Origin: Rhizoctonia solani
Taxonomy: Eukaryota; Basidiomycota; Agaricomycetes; Cantharellales; Ceratobasidiaceae
Assembly (NCBI RefSeq): GCF_016906535.1
Contig: NC_057385.1
Coordinates: forward strand, 186,001-250,000
Length of the DNA stretch: 64,000 bases
Reading direction: 5' to 3'
The notes under the pieces were generated by a model. The model had not been told where the DNA came from, did not search any database, and was given only the letters and a program-made list of their open reading frames with translations. The position numbers and the translations under genes are program-made. This document shows positions 59,640 through 64,000 of the stretch, in pieces; position 1 is the first letter of the stretch; every line of letters starts with the position of its first letter.

Positions 59640-61585
59640 AAGGGGAGATATGCCCAGAGGCAATACGCAGTCGAAGTTTCCTTTGTACTCATGTGACAAT
59701 GGCAGACCCTCCGCCTACTCATTCCACGACAAGGAGACTGCAGATATCATAGGACCCCGGCCACTGACTGGGAAGTGCCCGAACCAATATAACTTGCGGC
59801 CCCAGGTGCGCTTATACCATTTTCTCTCTATTTCAAATCGATGCTTCAAGATCTCCGTTCATTGTGTCCCGCGGCCGTCAGGGCTAAATTGAATGATCTC
59901 TCCCTTACTACTCCCGGGATTGTATCGCCTGTATTAAGGGGCCAATGATAATATCGGTGCATCATGGGTTCAGCAAGACTTCCGAGAGCTTCGTTGCCGC
60001 GTTGGACGAGCAGCCGAATAGACCATCCCTCCCACATACACAGTGATCCCAGAACAATGGTACATGGCCTTCATATTAGTCCATTTCAATACTCTACCCA
60101 ATCGTATGCACTCAGGTCTGATTCCAGATCTGTCCCCCGGGTGAATCCCAAACTGCGAATTTTCTGGACACTGTTGAAATATATCTTGAGTATGTACCTG
60201 CAGCAATACCAGACCATCTGATTTTCTCGCATAGTGCGTTTCTCCCGAGAATGGCTTTAACTCGCAATGGAAGTACATCTATATCATTTTCTCAAACCAA
60301 CTACGCGATTGATTCATGGACCATAGTCAACACCCTAGCGTTTCACTTCAGGTGTATATCCCAGCCCAAGAGGTCACTCAAATCGATGTCCATCGCAAAA
60401 GTCCTCTCAGCGTCGCCTGATCTTCAATCAAGTGCGTACGAGTTGCTTGATACTTAAGCTTGAGTATTACATTTTTAACACTTCTCCCTTCACTCCCCCT
60501 CTCTGCTTTGGCCCATGAAATAGTGTTGTAATTAGGAGAACAACAGCCGCAGGGAGGCTATTCTTAGGTAGGAAGGGAAAATACATGAGCGAAGGGGAGA
60601 CACTCGGAAGATGTCCTTCGATCCTGTTCTCGATACAGCACATGTAGAATAATCACCGAAAACACGATACTCAAACAAATGCTTCAGGCTATTGCTTCCA
60701 CTTACGCGTAGCTCTACGCGTCAGTTGGCTGCTTTGTCTTCTCCCGTCTAACTTCATGCGTCTCTATTTTTCCGGAAATCGACGCCCTCTCCCTTGTTCC
60801 GGTTTACCATTGCGTATTGGGTTTCCTTTGCCTTATATACATATATCGCCCGTGCTTCTATCAATCAATTGTCGCCATTCCTGTAGATTCTTTCTCGCCC
60901 CAATGTTTGGTGTTCCAGATGGTACTACTTAACTTAATAAACCGAAATAATGCGGGTGCGGGTGAAAAAACGGAGCTTAGCCCGTCTTCAGTCAGATGAT
61001 CGATATTGTAGGAGAACCCGGTTGTTAAACCAAACCAATGGTCTGGGCAGTCTGCACTACATTCATGCGATCCATGAAATCATGGGCCGAGAAGGATAAC
61101 TTCTCCTTAGAGAAATTCGAAATTTAAATCCAGCCTAATTCGCTTCGATCGCGAAGCGATCACAATCACTCATTATCCATTCAAATGTTAACATAATTTT
61201 ATACGGGAACTACCGTAGACTCTTCAAGCCGAAGCAGTGCTTCTGAGAATATTATACCTCTCCGATGTATTCCTGGAGCACGTCGAAATGTTCTGTGAAA
61301 AATCTGAACTGATTGCGCCTATACGGGTCAGCCCCTTATATCCTAGTCGCTTGATAGCATTCTTCGGCCCCAAGTAGCTACATAAACGAATGCCATCCAG
61401 TGAGAGGCTATGGCCATCATTTATCGGCGGAAGAGTCTCCTGAACACTCCATTAATCTCAAGTTCTCTTGCCATAGAAGAGATAGGAACGTGCACCCAAT
61501 ACTGCTGGAGTATTTGAACACATCGAAACAGGCTCTCGATTTGACATTGCACCTAAGACTACCTCCTCCCCCATCCTTTAGTTCT
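59640..61585. other. Intergenic region between the two caspase-like genes
   Basis: This 1.95-kb interval lies between the divergent start codons. Many small frames occur on both strands but none is convincing. TAGCTCTACGCG/CGCGTAGAGCTA-type partial palindromes lie near 60705-60722. TTCGATCGCGAAGCGATC at 61144-61161 contains TCGCGA-like palindromes. Confidence 0.4.
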
Positions 61586-61589
61586 TAAT

Positions 61590-63741
61590 ATGAGCGTTAT
61601 TCCTACAGATAATCAAAGTGGTGTTATCATCATCCCCCGGCACATTGCAAGTGCCACTAACGATCGGGGTAGCTCTCACCCCGAAAGGACCATCATGGAA
61701 GCAAACCTTCTAAAGGCAGTCCAACTTGGGGATAATATACACACCGGAAACTCTGCTCCCCCTGATTCAGTGGAACGTAGAGCCCTTCTTGTGAGTGTAA
61801 AGTCTCGTTTTTAGGTGTAGAGTTGCCTACCACATATCATTTGAATAAAGATCTCGGCGCAATACAAGGAATTTCGCTGGGGTATCTTGGATGGGCCTCC
61901 CTTCGATACATATGCGGTATATAATATGCTTGGGAGACCTAGATATAATTTGGATGTGTGAAATGTAGCTAATATCTAGGCGCTAGTTGACGTTTTTGAT
62001 TACAGACCAGAGAATATTCGAATCCTATGTGATGTTTCCGGAGTTGATCCCAAATCGGGTTCGTTTCCAACGAAAGATAACATTGTAAATCAAATTAAAG
62101 TTTGTTGGGCGTCATAGTATCCCTTGCTAATATTATTATCGGTACCTAGCTAAAAAGCCTTGAATGGCTAACCAGCAACGTACGTTCTGGCGATTATCGT
62201 TTCATGCATTGTAGGTTTTACATGAACACGCCCAAAGCCTCACCCTGATGTTAATTGCCTAAAGATAGTGGACATGGTGGACATTTCCTCTCGAACGACA
62301 AGGACGGGAAACAGCTTCGTCGTCCAGGGATAGATAAGTGGGGAGAGGACTCGTGGGATCCTAAGGTTGAGCCCAGGAAGGGTGACACTGAAAGAACTCC
62401 CTCCCAAATCACTGCAGGAAGAATTACCGAAATAAAGGTGCTTCTGCAGGATTTAGAGTACTATAAGCAGGGTTGGTCATAGAGACGGAGCTATTATTGT
62501 GTACTCACATAGTATGTTGGCCAGGAATTGTTACAGGAAGCAACGACGTGAACCCCAAAATGGAAGACTCGAACTGCTTGATATTTGACAAGGCAGGTGC
62601 AATCACCATCCATCCTAAGCCAGAAGCCTCAATTCCCCAAAGGCATTGAATGAACATCTATCAAGACTCCCCGAGGGATCTATCATGACCGTAGGCTACC
62701 CCTATGTGTTAAATGGTTACTGCTCATAATTTCTTTGTAGTGTGTACTGGATGTGAGCCCTCAAGCTTAGATGGAAAATCTGAACGCTAACCTCCGCCGT
62801 GCATAGTGCTGTGAAAGCGGCAGAATGCTCAGTGGGTTTTCCCACCTCCATTTGGCTATACATTGCGATAATGACACCGGCCATTCATACCATTAGACTT
62901 GCGCACAAGGTTGAAGGCGCTGGTTTCAGGGCCATAGATGAGAGCTCCCAGATTCCCTCAACCCATGGGTGGTCCCGCGAAGGCGATGTAATTCAACAGG
63001 CGGAACTCAGTACATTCTTTCTGGTCCACCCTTCAATATTATGTACTAATCTATGAACATTTGATTGGTATCGTAGGCATTCTGAAAAGTGAGGAATCAA
63101 AGGGGGGATCGGAAGGCGATTCCAAGACTGTAACTTCAGGGCCCAGATTCTTCTCGAAACTACTTGGCGCGGTCGGAATTGGCGGCGCTGACGTAACTTT
63201 GCATGAAGTACTTCCTGACAGGGAGAAACAAATGGACCATACCAAACCCTATGTTGTGGTGAGGATTTCATAGTAATCTTGCGGGCCAAAGTAACTTACA
63301 TTTACTCTCACATCCTTGGTAGCGATGTTGGACTGCTGCCCATTCGCGACAGGAGTCCTGGGACACAGCCTTTGGCGGAACATTCACCGCAGTCAGTCGC
63401 TCTTCTGTGCCATTTTTTTTTATTAACCAGGACTTTCAGTCATTTATTGCCAATTGTCGTAAATTCAGGAATAGTCCCAACTGGTCTAAAGAATTCACTT
63501 ACAGGAGACTATACGAACAAGTCAGGTGAGGGTTTTCATTCTCACTCTATTTTTCAAGAGTTTCTGATTCACCAAAATAGCTCTGAAATCACTAACATTC
63601 AAAAAGCCAGCATTTGGAATTTGAAAAGCGGACCTAATCCTCAGTTCGTCCAGGTGAGTTTTAGTCCTCCCCAGATCTGATATACTCACCAAGCCACCCC
63701 AATAGCTATGGAGCTCTCTTCCCGATGATACACAAGGAAGC
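61590..63741 (+). CDS. Caspase-like peptidase C14 protein (metacaspase-related), copy 2
   Basis: It starts MSVIPTDNQSGVIIIPRHIAS at 61590, parallel to copy 1. Exons encode SVERRALL (61790 donor GTGAGT), ISAQYKEFRWGILDG..YAVYNMLG, DVFDYRPENIRILCDVSG, DSGHGGHFLSNDKDGKQ (catalytic His, about 62265), PSQITAGRITEIKVLL, LPEGSIMT and VLD|CCESGRMLS. Again a GTGAGC..ATAG intron splits the Asp-Cys pair (about 62752-62806). KVEGAGFRAIDESSQ, RFFSKLLGAVGIGG, KQMDHTKPYVVV and AAHSRQESWDTAFGGTFTA (63332-63390) follow. The third position of CCxSG is Glu where most relatives have His. Later exons to about 63741 are less certain, and the gene may continue past the window end. It diverges clearly from copy 1 in sequence but has the same intron plan. 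Confidence 0.78.
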
Positions 63742-64000
63742 AAGGTATAAAGTCGTATTCCCTCTCCTGAAGCCGAAGTTTCTACTACACGGACATAACA
63801 GGACGACCTTTTGAACTCAACTGTTATACTCTGATGGGAGGGCGATGGCCCCCGGATGGGAGTCCTCGGGTAGGCTTCAATTTATCTCATATGTTTTGTA
63901 TCGAATTGTAAATGAAGATTGAACACTGGGGGACCTGTGCATCAGTAATAATTTGTTATCACCTAGTTTTTGAACTCATCATACCAGGCTCGAGTTCAGG

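Overview
The window looks like a piece of a filamentous basidiomycete genome, most likely an agaricomycete close to Rhizoctonia (Ceratobasidiaceae). The evidence is the many short GT..AG introns of about 45-75 bp, genes typical of these fungi (Prp4 kinase, a GH5_12 steryl/ceramide glucosidase, a centrosomin/Mto1-like protein, a phosphatidylserine-decarboxylase-like enzyme, caspase-like C14 peptidases), and a heavy load of LTR, Helitron, foldback and satellite DNA. The species is an inference. Splice sites were read by eye. Where exon lengths and phases close exactly I say so.

Region 1 (1-36.7 kb) is repeat-rich and has little CpG over long stretches. It holds LTR fragments (1-1.1 kb), an intact four-exon gene of unknown function (1.8-3.6 kb), a two-unit tandem repeat (4.0-5.5 kb) and a 5'-truncated duplicate of a gene found intact further on (9.3-10.7 kb). 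Then come a near-perfect 664-bp palindrome (10.9-11.5 kb) and a truncated gypsy-type retrotransposon with one LTR (11.7-15.2 kb). That LTR sits in the 3' end of one of two divergently transcribed, multi-exon genes (15.2-22.1 kb). I think these two genes belong to an undescribed mobile or expanded unit; the plus-strand partner has a ParB/sulfiredoxin-like stretch. A 161-bp satellite (22.1-23.7 kb), a truncated Helitron (23.9-25.5 kb) and a broken SNF2 helicase gene (26.3-30.5 kb) follow. Last are an 82-bp satellite (33.2-35.6 kb) interrupted near its left end by a 1,204-bp terminal-inverted-repeat element with an 8-bp target duplication, and a solo LTR with a 5-bp duplication (36.1-36.6 kb).

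Region 2 (36.7-55.5 kb) is ordinary gene-dense euchromatin: GH5_12 glucosidase (-), a proline-rich unknown (+), a serine-rich unknown (-), Prp4 kinase (-), a membrane-associated alpha/beta hydrolase (+), a centrosomin/Mto1-type coiled-coil protein (-) and a soluble PSD-family decarboxylase (-).

Region 3 (55.5-64 kb) is sparse. It carries two head-to-head caspase-like genes (59.6 to 57.7 kb on minus; 61.6 kb to the window end on plus). They share exon structure, including an intron that splits the catalytic D-C-C-x-S-G motif.
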